A stretch of DNA of 64,000 bases, taken from positions 62,001 to 126,000 of the forward strand of contig NZ_JAZHRX010000001.1 in assembly GCF_036924645.1 (NCBI RefSeq), in the 5' to 3' direction. The DNA is from Bradyrhizobium sp. AZCC 2176 (GTDB lineage: Bacteria; Pseudomonadota; Alphaproteobacteria; Rhizobiales; Xanthobacteraceae). The position numbers and the translations under genes were made by a program. This document shows positions 8,583 through 17,558 of this stretch, piece after piece (position 1 is the first letter of the stretch; each line of letters begins with the position of its first letter). Below the pieces are notes generated by a model. That model was given only the letters and a program-made list of their open reading frames with translations. It was not told the origin of the DNA and did no database searches.

Positions 8583-9641
8583 TCAGCCAAATTTCCAGCG
8601 CCAGCAGGCGTCGCCGCGGTCACGGCGCTCGGCCACTTCGACGCGCATGAAGCGATCATGCGCAAGCGCTGCCCCCACCCACAATTCGTTCCAGGCATCG
8701 AACACTTCAGGCGATAGCGCTTCGCGCTCCGCCATCAGGCGCCACGACGTCTGGCGCACGGTCACGCCCGAACCTTCCACCTGCAGTTCCGCATCGTCGT
8801 CCTGCCCGCGGGCCAGACGGGCGAAGGCCTTGGCGAAACCCCCAGCGCCCGCGTCCACGCCGCCCAACAGCCGAGCGACCTCGTCGAAGGTATTCATCCC
8901 GACAAGCCGCGCCGCGGCGCCGGCGAGATGGCCGCCCTCTTCCGGGCCGAGCACCCTGATCGTCTCCGGCACGATCGAGGTGACGTACTCCATCGCATAA
9001 TTGCGCAGCACCTTCTGCAGCCGTTCCTCCGGCCAAGTGTTCTCGGGAAGGCGCGGCGCGAGATCGGCCCGGAACGGCGGACAGCGCTCGCCGGGAGAAA
9101 ACTGCAGCCGCTCCTCGGACGCGAGATCGTGATCCCACTCCTTGTAGTAACCCTCCAGCCCCGGCTGGCCGTCGACGGTCTGCCCCGTGCAGACGAAGCC
9201 GAGCCTGGGATTGCCGAGGACTACGCCGTTGTTGGCGTGCCATCCGCGCAGCATCGCCCGCGAGACTTCGGAAGGGATGCCGCAGATCGCGGTGCCGGAC
9301 CAGATCCAGCGCGGCGGCGGATAGCGCACCCAGGCCTTGGTGTCGCTCTCGTAGACATACTCGACCTTCACGCCGCCGACCTGGTTCGACAGAAAATGAT
9401 ATTGGGCGCACGCCACCGCATGCGGGAGCCGGTCGAGGCCAAGTTTCTTCAATCCGGGAAGAAAGCGCGCCAGTTGCTGCCGCCGAAAGGTGCGAAACAC
9501 CACCTCGGCCGCGCGCGGCGCGCCGGCCCGCGACGCCAGCATCAGGATCAGCCCGGTGAGATAGGAATGATAGATGTGTTCGACCGCGCGATAGGCGGCA
9601 GCGTCCGCCGCAGCGCGAGCAGCTAGTCCCGCTGACGTCAT
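8583..9641 (-). CDS. Uncharacterised protein downstream of hpnN
   Basis: The 352-aa protein is not recognised. It has an Ala-rich helical N-terminus (about 1-60) with a short hydrophobic stretch (SYLTGLILMLASRAG). A middle region is rich in aromatic residues and has conserved-looking segments (YEYVYESDTK-like, RYPPPRWIWSGTA near 115, FVCTGQTVDG near 155). There is no signal peptide and no confident transmembrane helix. The start ATG 9641 is preceded by AGAGAGG. It follows hpnN by 75 nt on the same strand and is probably co-transcribed, so a link to hopanoid or envelope biology is possible, but this is inference from position only. Its own downstream neighbour is convergent. Confidence 0.7.
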   Translation of the reverse strand: MTSAGLAARAAADAAAYRAVEHIYHSYLTGLILMLASRAGAPRAAEVVFRTFRRQQLARFLPGLKKLGLDRLPHAVACAQYHFLSNQVGGVKVEYVYESDTKAWVRYPPPRWIWSGTAICGIPSEVSRAMLRGWHANNGVVLGNPRLGFVCTGQTVDGQPGLEGYYKEWDHDLASEERLQFSPGERCPPFRADLAPRLPENTWPEERLQKVLRNYAMEYVTSIVPETIRVLGPEEGGHLAGAAARLVGMNTFDEVARLLGGVDAGAGGFAKAFARLARGQDDDAELQVEGSGVTVRQTSWRLMAEREALSPEVFDAWNELWVGAALAHDRFMRVEVAERRDRGDACWRWKFG

Positions 9642-9701
9642 TCCTCAGCCTCTCTTCGGCACGCCGTTGCCCGGCAGACCTCGTTTTCAGTAGCGCTTGT
9701 T

Positions 9702-9729
9702 ATTATTCCGCCGGCATTATTCCGCCGGC
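9702..9729. repeat. perfect 14-bp tandem duplication at hpnN stop
   Basis: The unit ATTATTCCGCCGGC occurs twice without interruption (9702-9715 and 9716-9729). The hpnN stop codon (complement of 9717-9719) falls in the second unit, so the duplication repeats the last codons and the stop. Confidence 0.9.
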
Positions 9730-12092
9730 TTGGCGTGACTGACGCCGCGAATCTTTTCCGACAGGTTGATCAGGAACATCGAGGTCGGACGCAGGATGAA
9801 GAGATCCGCGACCAGGGCTGCGATCATCGAGAATGCGCTGAGCCAGCCGAACAGCCGCAGCGACGGCAGGTCGGAGAACACGGTGACGACGAGGCCGCAG
9901 GCCAGCACCACGGTGGTCAGGATCAGCGCCGGACCAACCAGCACGGTGGCACGCTCGACCGCCAGCGCCGAGCCGACGCCCGGCTTGCTCTCCAGCCGCA
10001 ACCGGTTGAGGAAGTGGATGGTGGCGCTCAGCCCCAGGCCGAACGAGACCGTCAGCGCGACCACGCTGGCGAATTGCAGCCCCTCGCCCATTATCCATAG
10101 CACCGTGCCCGATGCCACCACCGGGAAGATGCCCGGCAGGATGCAGGAGAACATCACCACGACCGAGCGGAATGCCAGGCCGATGAATATCGCGACCAGC
10201 AGGAATTCGATCGTCAGGCCGTGATTGAGCTTCTCGATCATGTTGGCGCTGTTGCGCGCGGCAATCGCCGACAGGCCGGTGACCGCGATCTCGAAGCCGG
10301 GATGCTCTGATCGCACCTTGTCGAGCGCCTTGTCGAGCTTGTCGACCACGGGAAGGATTTCGCTGGAATCGAGATCGGGAACGCGTCCCGAAACCACCAC
10401 GGCATCCTGATCGGCCGAGATAAAGCGACGGACCAGATGCTCCGGAATGACGCTGACATATTCCTTCAGCGTCGCGACATCGGTCGCGCCGGCTTTGTCG
10501 GCGAGCCAGCGGCGCAGCGTTTCCAGCGACCAGACATTGCCGACGCCGGCCGACTTCTCAACCATCGCGTGAACGTCGGCGATCGTCTTCAACGTATCCG
10601 GCGCGTAGAGCGAGGCGCCCTTGGGGAATTCGATCAGCACGTCGATCGGATTGGCGCCGGTGAGCTTGGCGTCGAGGCGGCCCGAAGCCGCCACCGCCTG
10701 CCGCTTGTCCGGCACCTGATCGGCGAGCCGATAGCGCGGCTCCAGCGTGGCGTAGATGAAGCCGAGGCCGGCGACGAGGGTCAACGCGAGCAGGCTGAAC
10801 AGCCCGGGGCGGCCGACCATGCGCACCGCGATCCAGTAGCAGAAATTGCGCAGCGCCTGCACGCCGGCGTCGGCGCTCTGGAACTTGACCGCGAAGATCT
10901 TCTCATTGCGGACGAACAGCACGCCGAACACCGGAACCAGCGAAAGCACGGCGATCAACGCGATGATGGTGGCGGCAAGTCCGGCCTCGCCGAATTTGCG
11001 GATCAGCTCGGAATCGGAGAATTGCAGCGCGATGAACGAGATCCCGGCGGTGCCGTGGGTCAGCACGCAGGCCGGGCCCACCACCAGCACGGCGTTCCTG
11101 AAGGCGGTGGCCTTGTCCTGGCCTGCGATCAGGCGGTCGCGCGCCGCGAACGTGAGCTGCATCGAGTCCGAGAAGCTGATCACCATGATCAGCGGCGTCA
11201 TCACGTTCAGGAACATGTTGAGATTGAAACCGGCCCAGCCGAGGCCGCCGAGCGCGAGCAGGATCGCGATGATCGGCGGAAAGGCCGCAACCACCATGAA
11301 CGATATCTTGCGGAAGAAGATGATCGCGATGATGCAGCCGGCCAGAATGCCGAGAATGTTGTAGGTCAGCCCGTCGCGTTTGACTGCGTTGCGGATCTCG
11401 AGCTGCATGACGGGAACGCCGGAGAGCTGGGCGTTGAGACCGCTGCCGGCGAGATCCTCCGCCATGATCTTCCGCATTTCGCCGACCACCTTGCCGAGAT
11501 CGTTTGAGGAAACGACCTTCGGCTCCAGCGACAATACGATCAGCGCCAGCGTGCCGTCCTCCGACAACAGCTTGCCGCGAATGATCTCGTTGGCTTTGAC
11601 GGTCTCGACGAACTTGTCGTAGGCAGCACCCTCCGGCAGTTCGGGCGGGAACAGCGCGGCCGGCAGCTTGCCGGGCTCCGGCGCCTGACGCGCCGAAAAC
11701 AGCGAGACCAGACCGCGCACGCCCTCGACCAGTTGCAGGTCGGTGACCATGTCGCGGATCTTTTCGAGGTTCTCGCGGGCCATCAGCGTCTTGCCTTCGA
11801 CCACGACCAGCACGTCGAATTCGGTCGCCGGGAAGCGCTTGGTCACGGCCTCGTATTGCTTGTAGTCCTTGGAATCGGAGCGGAACAACTGGCTCAGGGA
11901 GTCATCGATCTTGATCCGCTCGATGCCGAACAGCGCCGCCACGATCAGTGCGGCGAGAATGATCATCGACAGGATCGGCGCCTTGACCGCAATCAGCCCC
12001 ATGCGCTCGAGCCCGAAGGCGATGCTCTTGCCCGGCGGCGGCTCCTCGATGGCTGCGACGTGGACGCGACTTTCGGAGTTCTTGTCGAGCAT
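9717..12092 (-). CDS. hpnN: HpnN, RND-family hopanoid transporter
   Basis: HpnN is an inner-membrane RND/MMPL-type transporter that moves hopanoids to the outer membrane. The 791-aa protein has the expected layout: TM1 (about 30-50), a large periplasmic loop beginning RIKIDDSLSQLFRSD, a block of helices (about 255-410, with GLGWAGFNLNMF). A second TM (about 430-450), a second periplasmic loop and a second helix block (about 620-780, VSFGLGLSATIHFLNR) follow. I chose ATG 12092, preceded by GGACAGGG; a GTG six codons earlier (12110) is also open. It is separated from hpnC-hpnG by three unrelated small genes. Confidence 0.93.
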   Translation of the reverse strand: MLDKNSESRVHVAAIEEPPPGKSIAFGLERMGLIAVKAPILSMIILAALIVAALFGIERIKIDDSLSQLFRSDSKDYKQYEAVTKRFPATEFDVLVVVEGKTLMARENLEKIRDMVTDLQLVEGVRGLVSLFSARQAPEPGKLPAALFPPELPEGAAYDKFVETVKANEIIRGKLLSEDGTLALIVLSLEPKVVSSNDLGKVVGEMRKIMAEDLAGSGLNAQLSGVPVMQLEIRNAVKRDGLTYNILGILAGCIIAIIFFRKISFMVVAAFPPIIAILLALGGLGWAGFNLNMFLNVMTPLIMVISFSDSMQLTFAARDRLIAGQDKATAFRNAVLVVGPACVLTHGTAGISFIALQFSDSELIRKFGEAGLAATIIALIAVLSLVPVFGVLFVRNEKIFAVKFQSADAGVQALRNFCYWIAVRMVGRPGLFSLLALTLVAGLGFIYATLEPRYRLADQVPDKRQAVAASGRLDAKLTGANPIDVLIEFPKGASLYAPDTLKTIADVHAMVEKSAGVGNVWSLETLRRWLADKAGATDVATLKEYVSVIPEHLVRRFISADQDAVVVSGRVPDLDSSEILPVVDKLDKALDKVRSEHPGFEIAVTGLSAIAARNSANMIEKLNHGLTIEFLLVAIFIGLAFRSVVVMFSCILPGIFPVVASGTVLWIMGEGLQFASVVALTVSFGLGLSATIHFLNRLRLESKPGVGSALAVERATVLVGPALILTTVVLACGLVVTVFSDLPSLRLFGWLSAFSMIAALVADLFILRPTSMFLINLSEKIRGVSHAKPAE

Positions 12093-12455
12093 ACCCTGTC
12101 CAGTTCTCACGTCGGCCTGTTTGTGCAGCTTGGTTTTTTATGCAGCTTGGTGGCGCGAATGCGGCTTTGAAGGCCCCATCCGATCAGCGCTAGCCATTGA
12201 AATCACGCGGTAAATTAACCGGCGCCGTTTTACAGGGCCGAACCCCATCCGGCAAGCGCGCGGGGCGGGGCAAATCGGCGCGCAAATGACGAAAATGCGC
12301 GTTAAGTCTCTGATTTGCCACACCCGCCGGCACGCCCCTGGGGCGTTCCGACAGTTAACGCCAACGCCGGTCCGGACGGCGCGGCGCGACCACCTCCGGT
12401 CAATTTTTCGGGAAGCGGCTCAGCCAAGGAAATCGCGCGGCAAGTGACACGGCGC
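12093..12455. other. intergenic region upstream of hpnN
   Basis: These 363 bases between the eutC stop and hpnN start (both minus strand) should hold the hpnN promoter. A repeated TGCAGCTTGGT motif occurs near 12124-12150 (two copies). No gene, repeat-family member or clear promoter hexamers are recognised; the long open frames crossing it have no family features. Confidence 0.4.
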
Positions 12456-13238
12456 TCAGTCCTTTTTCTTCTCCGCAGCCCCGGCGATGAGTGCGGTTCC
12501 GCTTTCGTCCTTCAGCGCCACGCCGGTGACCTGGCGCGCGATGCCCTGACGCACCAGCCACGCGATCTTGAAGGCGGCCTCGTCGTAGCTCAGGCCTGCG
12601 GCGTGGATGTTGGACACGCAATTGCGCTTGTCGTCGGTGAGGCCGATGCGGGGCGCAAAGGTCAGATACGCGCCGAGGCTGTCGGGCGCCGACAGGCCGG
12701 GCCGCTCGCCGATCAGCACCACCACCATTCGCGCGCCGAGCACGGCGCCGATCTCGTCGCCCAGCGCCACCCGCGCGCCCGATGCGACCACGACATGGCC
12801 CAACGAGATTCCCGCCTCCGTCAGGCGCGGTGCCAGGTGGCGAACCAGTTCGACCGCGTGAACGTTGACCGCTGCCGGCGACAGCCCGTCGCCGATCACG
12901 ATCACGATCTCGCTTGCGCTGCCGCTTTGCTTTTCCAGTGCGCGCCGCGAATCCGGATTGAGCATGCGTCCGAGATCGGGACGGCGCAGATAGTCCCGCC
13001 GGTTCTGCGCCTGGCTGGAAACCTCGCCGACCTGCAGGCCGAGGCCGGCCAATCCGGCAACCAGATGCTGCGCATCGAAAGCGCTGTGAACGGCATCGCG
13101 CGCACGCGCGTGGTCGAGGGTGAAGGCGAGAAGTGCGTCAGTCGGCAGGCTTGCGCCGGAGCGGCCAAGCCCGACGCGCGCCGGCGTCAATTCCCGCAAA
13201 TCCTCAAGCGAGCGGGACGGCGGCGCCGGCGTTTTCAT
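12456..13238 (-). CDS. eutC: Ethanolamine ammonia-lyase small subunit
   Basis: EutC is the small subunit of adenosylcobalamin-dependent ethanolamine ammonia-lyase, which splits ethanolamine into acetaldehyde and ammonia. The 260-aa protein has typical EutC segments: [17 protein letters not shown] near 15-30, HARARDAVH near 42-50, and [15 protein letters not shown] near 115, [18 protein letters not shown] near 175, and [14 protein letters not shown] near 205. It lies only 6 nt behind hpnP on the same strand, so eutB-hpnP-eutC read as one unit. The partner subunit EutB is upstream of hpnP. No other eut gene (microcompartment, eutA reactivase) is visible in the window. Confidence 0.93.
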   Translation of the reverse strand: MKTPAPPSRSLEDLRELTPARVGLGRSGASLPTDALLAFTLDHARARDAVHSAFDAQHLVAGLAGLGLQVGEVSSQAQNRRDYLRRPDLGRMLNPDSRRALEKQSGSASEIVIVIGDGLSPAAVNVHAVELVRHLAPRLTEAGISLGHVVVASGARVALGDEIGAVLGARMVVVLIGERPGLSAPDSLGAYLTFAPRIGLTDDKRNCVSNIHAAGLSYDEAAFKIAWLVRQGIARQVTGVALKDESGTALIAGAAEKKKD

Positions 13239-13244
13239 CGCATG

Positions 13245-14831
13245 CTACTCGGCAGGAACCGAGGCCTCGCGCAGCCGGATCGAATAATTCGACGCGTTTT
13301 GCCGGCCACTGGTGGCGGCGCGCGCAAATTCGATCAGGTGGTGCGCAATCGTCGCCGAGCCAATCAGCCCCTCGATATCGCCGCGACGTAGGCGCCCCAG
13401 CGCAAATTTCCAGAACACTTTTCTGTAGTCGCCGAGCACGCCGACCTTCCAGAAGATGTTCCGGAGCATGATCAGGGCGCGCTTGATGTTGGCCCAGCTC
13501 TTCTGCTCGGGCGCGACCGGCACCTTGATCCGCTGCGCATAGGTGTAGTCGCACTGATACTGGTAGCGCGCGTACAGCTTCTCCGGCTGGTAGGCAACTT
13601 CCATGCATTTGCGCCAGGAATCGACCACCTGATCATAGGGCAGCAGGAACTCGACGTTGGAATCGCGGCTGTCGTCATGATTGAGCCGGCCTTCGCGCTC
13701 CAGCCGGTCCCACAGCGGCGTCTTCGGCAGCGCCTGCAACAGATTGATCGTCAGCAGCGGAATTCGGGATTCATCGACAAAGTGGAGCAGCGCGTCGGCA
13801 GTCCCCGGCTTGTCGGTATCAAGCCCCATGATAATGCCGGAGACAACCTCCATGCCGTAGGAGTTGATGGTGTGGATGCCTTCCTGGATCGGGACCATCA
13901 TGTTGTGGTCCTTGTGCATCGCCTTCAGCGCATCGGGATCTGGCGTCTCGATACCGCAGAAGACGGTAACGAACATCGCCTCGCGCATCAACGAGAGGAT
14001 TTCAGGCCGCTTCGCGATGTTGAGCGTTGCCTCGCAGGCGAGCCGCGTGACGTAGCCGGTTCGCTTCTGCCATTCGACGAGGTGCGGCAGCAGATCCAGC
14101 GCCGCTTTCCGGTTGCCGATGAAATTGTCGTCGACGAAATAGATCGTGTCGGTCATGCCGCATTCGCGCAGCCTGTCCAGTTCGGCGATGATCTGCTGAG
14201 GGGTCTTCAGCCGCGGATTGCGGCCATACAGACCCGGGATATCGCAGAACTCGCACTGGTAGGGGCAACCGCTCGAATACTGGATGCTGCCGAGCAGATA
14301 TTTCTTCACTTCCGCCAGCTCGTAGGCCGGAATCGGAAACTCGCTCATGGCGATCCGGTCGTTGGTTGTCAGCACCACCTGCTGCTCGGGGCGCGACGGA
14401 TCACGCGCCAGCCGCGCGATCAGCTCATTGGTGGCGTCGCCGAGCTCGCCGACATGCAGATAGTCGAACGAGGGATAGTAATCCGGGCAAGCGCTCACCG
14501 ACGGTCCGCCGATCGCCACCGCCAGATCGAAGGCATGCGCGCGGCGGCAGATGTCGTTCATCTGCTGGCGCTGGATGTGCATGCCGCTGACGAACACCGC
14601 TTCCGCCCATTCGAAATCTTCTTTTGTAGCGGGGCGGATGTTCTCGTCGACGAAACGGACCGGCCAGTTTTCCGGAAGATAGGCCGCGATCAGCAACAGG
14701 CCCTGGGGCGGCATGAAGGCCTGGACGCCGGCGGTCAGGGGATAGGCGTATTCGAATGTACCAAAAGAGGAGGTATAGCGCGGGAAGACGCACAGGATAC
14801 GCCGTACCGTTCCGATGCCTTCAGCTCTCAT
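13245..14831 (-). CDS. hpnP: HpnP, hopanoid C-2 methylase (B12-binding radical SAM)
   Basis: HpnP methylates hopanoids at C-2, producing the source of 2-methylhopane biomarkers. The 528-aa protein has an N-terminal cobalamin-binding-like domain (about 10-150, with MHIQRQQMNDICRRAH and GGPSVSACP). A radical-SAM domain follows, with CxxxCxxC at C189, C193 and C196 (GCPYQCEFCD). Its C-terminal extension is typical of class B methylases. I chose ATG 14831, preceded by GAGGAAATTTG, over the TTG one codon earlier. HpnJ (a shorter ring-contracting relative) is the main alternative, but length and the opening LCVFPRYTSSFGTFEYAYPL fit HpnP. It sits between eutB (153 nt upstream) and eutC (6 nt downstream). 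Confidence 0.9.
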   Translation of the reverse strand: MRAEGIGTVRRILCVFPRYTSSFGTFEYAYPLTAGVQAFMPPQGLLLIAAYLPENWPVRFVDENIRPATKEDFEWAEAVFVSGMHIQRQQMNDICRRAHAFDLAVAIGGPSVSACPDYYPSFDYLHVGELGDATNELIARLARDPSRPEQQVVLTTNDRIAMSEFPIPAYELAEVKKYLLGSIQYSSGCPYQCEFCDIPGLYGRNPRLKTPQQIIAELDRLRECGMTDTIYFVDDNFIGNRKAALDLLPHLVEWQKRTGYVTRLACEATLNIAKRPEILSLMREAMFVTVFCGIETPDPDALKAMHKDHNMMVPIQEGIHTINSYGMEVVSGIIMGLDTDKPGTADALLHFVDESRIPLLTINLLQALPKTPLWDRLEREGRLNHDDSRDSNVEFLLPYDQVVDSWRKCMEVAYQPEKLYARYQYQCDYTYAQRIKVPVAPEQKSWANIKRALIMLRNIFWKVGVLGDYRKVFWKFALGRLRRGDIEGLIGSATIAHHLIEFARAATSGRQNASNYSIRLREASVPAE

Positions 14832-14984
14832 CAAATTTCCTCAAGGCTTCCATGAATTTAAGCACGACATTGAAAACTGGGCCAGAAATTCTTCAACATT
14901 GTGACAGCAATTCTAACTCTTTGCGGGTTCAATTGGTTGCAAGAAAATCTGCGGGTCGCGGGCCGCGGCGCTGCAGGCCGGCGT

Positions 14985-16367
14985 TCAGGCGATCAGCCGC
15001 GCGGCAAATTCGGGCAGCGGAGCCGCATTGCCCGCAAGCCGGAAATCGCCATCCGCGAGGCCTGAGCGAACCAGCCAATCGTCGAACTCCGGCGCCCGCT
15101 TCAATCCGAACAGGTCGCGGATATACAGCGCGTCGTGGAACGAGGTCGACTGATAATTCAGCATGACGTCGTCGGCGCCCGGCACGCCCATGATGAAGGT
15201 GACGCCGGCGGCGGCCAACAGCGTCAAGAGATTATCCATGTCGTCCTGGTCGGCTTCGGCATGGTTGGTGTAGCAGACGTCGACGCCGAGCGGCAGGCCG
15301 AGCAGCTTGCCGCAGAAATGATCCTCGAGGCCGGCGCGGATGATTTCCTTGCCATCATACAGATATTCCGGACCGATGAAGCCGACCACGCTGTTGACAA
15401 GCAGCGGATCGAAGGCGCGCGCCACCGCATAGGCTCGCGCTTCGAGAGTCTGCTGGTCGACATTGTGATGGGCGTTGGCCGACAGCGCCGAGCCCTGCCC
15501 GGTCTCGAAATACATCACATTGTCGCCGACCGTGCCGCGGCGAAGCGACAGCCCGGCCTCCCGCGCCTCGCGCAACAGCGCGAGATCGACGCCAAAGCTG
15601 CGGTTGGCGGCCTGCGTTCCCGCGATCGACTGGAATACCAGATCGACCGGGGCGCCCTGCCCGATCAATCCGAGCGTCGTGGTGACGTGGGTGAGCACGC
15701 AGCCCTGTGTCGGGATCTGCAACCGCGAGATGATGCCGTCGAGCAACCGCAGCAGCTCTCCGATCACAGCCGGATCGTCGCTGGCCGGATTGATGCCGAT
15801 GCAGGCGTCGCCCGATCCGAGCAGAATGCCATCGAGGATCGAGGCGGTGATGCCTTTTGCGTCGTCAAAAGGATGATTGGGCTGCAGCCGCACGCTCATC
15901 CGCCCCTTCAGGCCGATGGTGTTGCGGAACGCCGACGTCACGGCGCACTTCTTCGCGACCAGGATCAGATCCTGGTTGCGCATCAGCTTGCAGACTCCGG
16001 CGGCCATTTCCGGCGTGATCCCGCGCGAAACGCCGCTAAGCGTTTCGCTGGTTGCGGCATCGGACAACAGCCAGTCGCGGAAGCCGCCGACGGTCAGCGA
16101 AGAGATCAGCGCAAAAGCCTGCGCCGCATGGGTATCGAGGATCAGCCGGGTGACCTCGTCGTCCTCGTAGGGGATCACGGCCTCGTTGAGGAATTGCTTG
16201 AGCGGCACGTCGGCGAGCGCCATCCGCGCCGCGATCATCGCTTCCGCGCTTTCGGCAGCAATGCCGGCAAGCCGGTCGCCGGACCGCGGCGGCGTCGCCT
16301 TGGCGAGCAGCTCGCGCAAATCGGCGAATACGTAGGAGGTGGCACCGATGATCTGGCGATAGACCAT
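14985..16367 (-). CDS. eutB: Ethanolamine ammonia-lyase large subunit
   Basis: EutB is the catalytic TIM-barrel subunit of ethanolamine ammonia-lyase and binds ethanolamine and adenosylcobalamin together with EutC. The 460-aa length is normal. Conserved stretches include LSGVSRGITPEMAAGVCKLM near 107-126, RNTIGLKGRMSVRLQPNHP near 149, GDACIGINPASDD near 184, TTTLGLIGQGAPVDLVFQSIAGT near 228, FETGQGSALSANAHH near 284 and FIMGVPGADDVMLNYQSTSFHD near 390. It heads the minus-strand series eutB-hpnP-eutC. The 153-nt gap before hpnP could hold an internal promoter. Confidence 0.95.
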   Translation of the reverse strand: MVYRQIIGATSYVFADLRELLAKATPPRSGDRLAGIAAESAEAMIAARMALADVPLKQFLNEAVIPYEDDEVTRLILDTHAAQAFALISSLTVGGFRDWLLSDAATSETLSGVSRGITPEMAAGVCKLMRNQDLILVAKKCAVTSAFRNTIGLKGRMSVRLQPNHPFDDAKGITASILDGILLGSGDACIGINPASDDPAVIGELLRLLDGIISRLQIPTQGCVLTHVTTTLGLIGQGAPVDLVFQSIAGTQAANRSFGVDLALLREAREAGLSLRRGTVGDNVMYFETGQGSALSANAHHNVDQQTLEARAYAVARAFDPLLVNSVVGFIGPEYLYDGKEIIRAGLEDHFCGKLLGLPLGVDVCYTNHAEADQDDMDNLLTLLAAAGVTFIMGVPGADDVMLNYQSTSFHDALYIRDLFGLKRAPEFDDWLVRSGLADGDFRLAGNAAPLPEFAARLIA

Positions 16368-16492
16368 GCTGACTTTCCTCGAGCCTGTACCTGCCTGCTC
16401 AGTTGCCGCACTATCCTATCATCATGCGCGCGACCGTGCGGAAGAGGATTTTTTCGAGGGCGGCGTGGCCGCTCCAGCCGACCCGCCTCCAG

Positions 16493-17092
16493 CTAGTTCA
16501 GCGTCGTGTAGTAGCGAGCGAAAAAGCTTAGCTCATAAGCGAACGCGGCGAATACGAACAGCGCATGGAACCTGAGATTACGTGTTGTCGCGGCCACCGC
16601 GCACAACAATATGAATACGCCGATCCGGGGCAGATATTCCGGTCCCAGCGATTGCAGATGGCCATCGCCCTTTATCAGAGTATCGACCACATCGAACGCT
16701 TCTGTCAGGGCCACAAAGCCGAAGAACCAGCGGCGGCGCGAGAGAAAGTAGTCCTGAAAACCCTTATATTCCTCGAGGTCCTGAGGAAAAAGCAGGGCGC
16801 TCAGGAAATAGTACATCGACGCGTAAACGCAGACGAAGATGTACAGCGCAAACGTCCAGTGCTGGACGAAGCTCAGACGAAACTCCCACCACCAGAACGT
16901 GACCACGTTCAGAAGCGCCCAGGCAACCCAGCCCAGATGAACAGACCAGATCGGGGAACGGCCGGGATGCTGGATCAATCCCGCGACACCGCTGATCAAC
17001 CGCGTGACGCTGAGCCCGAGGATGATGGCGATCAGTACGCGGATGTGAAGATAGAGATCGACGTTGGCCGGCAAGGCAGCACTTTGAACCAT
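16493..17092 (-). CDS. Multi-pass membrane protein of unknown function
   Basis: The 199-aa protein has about five to six hydrophobic segments (IRVLIAIILGLSVTRLISGVAG, LGWVAWALLNVVTFWWWEF, FALYIFVCVYASMYYFLSALLF, FFGFVALTEAFDVVDTLI, IGVFILLCAVAATTRNL, LFVFAAFAYELSFF). It is therefore an integral inner-membrane protein with aromatic-rich helices. No catalytic motif is recognised. I chose ATG 17092, which has GGGGAC just upstream; an earlier start at 17149 would add 19 residues. It is a single gene between eutB and the chemotaxis genes, with no clear functional link to either. Confidence 0.65.
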   Translation of the reverse strand: MVQSAALPANVDLYLHIRVLIAIILGLSVTRLISGVAGLIQHPGRSPIWSVHLGWVAWALLNVVTFWWWEFRLSFVQHWTFALYIFVCVYASMYYFLSALLFPQDLEEYKGFQDYFLSRRRWFFGFVALTEAFDVVDTLIKGDGHLQSLGPEYLPRIGVFILLCAVAATTRNLRFHALFVFAAFAYELSFFARYYTTLN

Positions 17093-17281
17093 TAAGTCCC
17101 CGTTCTCACGCACAATCAAAGCAGCGCGGCGCCTTTCAACAGGCGTCACGTGGTGGATCGAGCGATGGCTCAGGGGTTGCGCGCTTGCCGCCCCGACAAG
17201 ACGTGTTCGACCAATTTCCGTCGCCGCCGCTCGCTGTCTAGCTTGATTCGTGCGACAAGTGTTTGCCGATGCGGACCGCCC

Positions 17282-17494
17282 TCAGGAGCGCCAGGCGATC
17301 GCGGGATTCGGGCGCCCGACCGCGAAAATGGCCACCTCCAATTGCACAGGCTCACCAAGGCCCGCTCCAGTCGCGCGGAATTGCCAAATTTTCCAGTCAA
17401 CGGCGCGAGCGATTCGATCGTAACTTGTTGCAATAACGTTGTAATTTCCATTGGTTGCAGATTTTACAGTTTCTCGGATTAAGAAATTATCCAT
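17282..17494 (-). CDS. possible small hypothetical protein
   Basis: A 70-codon frame starting ATG 17494 with GGAA about 6 nt upstream. Its composition (MDNFLIRETVKSATNGNYNVI at the start, mixed hydrophobic and polar) looks more protein-like than the surrounding shadow frames. No family is recognised. It lies in the 466-nt gap between the membrane protein (start 17092) and the chemoreceptor (start 17559), overlapping the region where the chemoreceptor promoter should be. It may equally be non-coding. Confidence 0.25.
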   Translation of the reverse strand: MDNFLIRETVKSATNGNYNVIATSYDRIARAVDWKIWQFRATGAGLGEPVQLEVAIFAVGRPNPAIAWRS

Positions 17495-17558
17495 CTAGAT
17501 TCCGCACAAATGCGGGATGGCCAACGGTGCCCGCTCGCCCTCATTCTGGAGTGCCGAT

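Noticed and set aside
9717..12092. HpnN as a general drug-efflux RND pump
   Set aside because: Length, the two-block MMPL layout and the neighbourhood of hpn genes fit HpnN better; no membrane-fusion or outer-membrane channel gene is adjacent.
13245..14831. HpnJ instead of HpnP
   Set aside because: HpnJ is shorter and its usual neighbours (hpnI, hpnK) are absent. The 528-aa length and N-terminal sequence pattern fit HpnP.
14832..14984. possible EcfG-type promoter in front of hpnP
   Set aside because: EcfG control of hpnP is known in Rhodopseudomonas, but I found no GGAAC-N16/17-CGTT match in the 153-nt gap, so no site is claimed.
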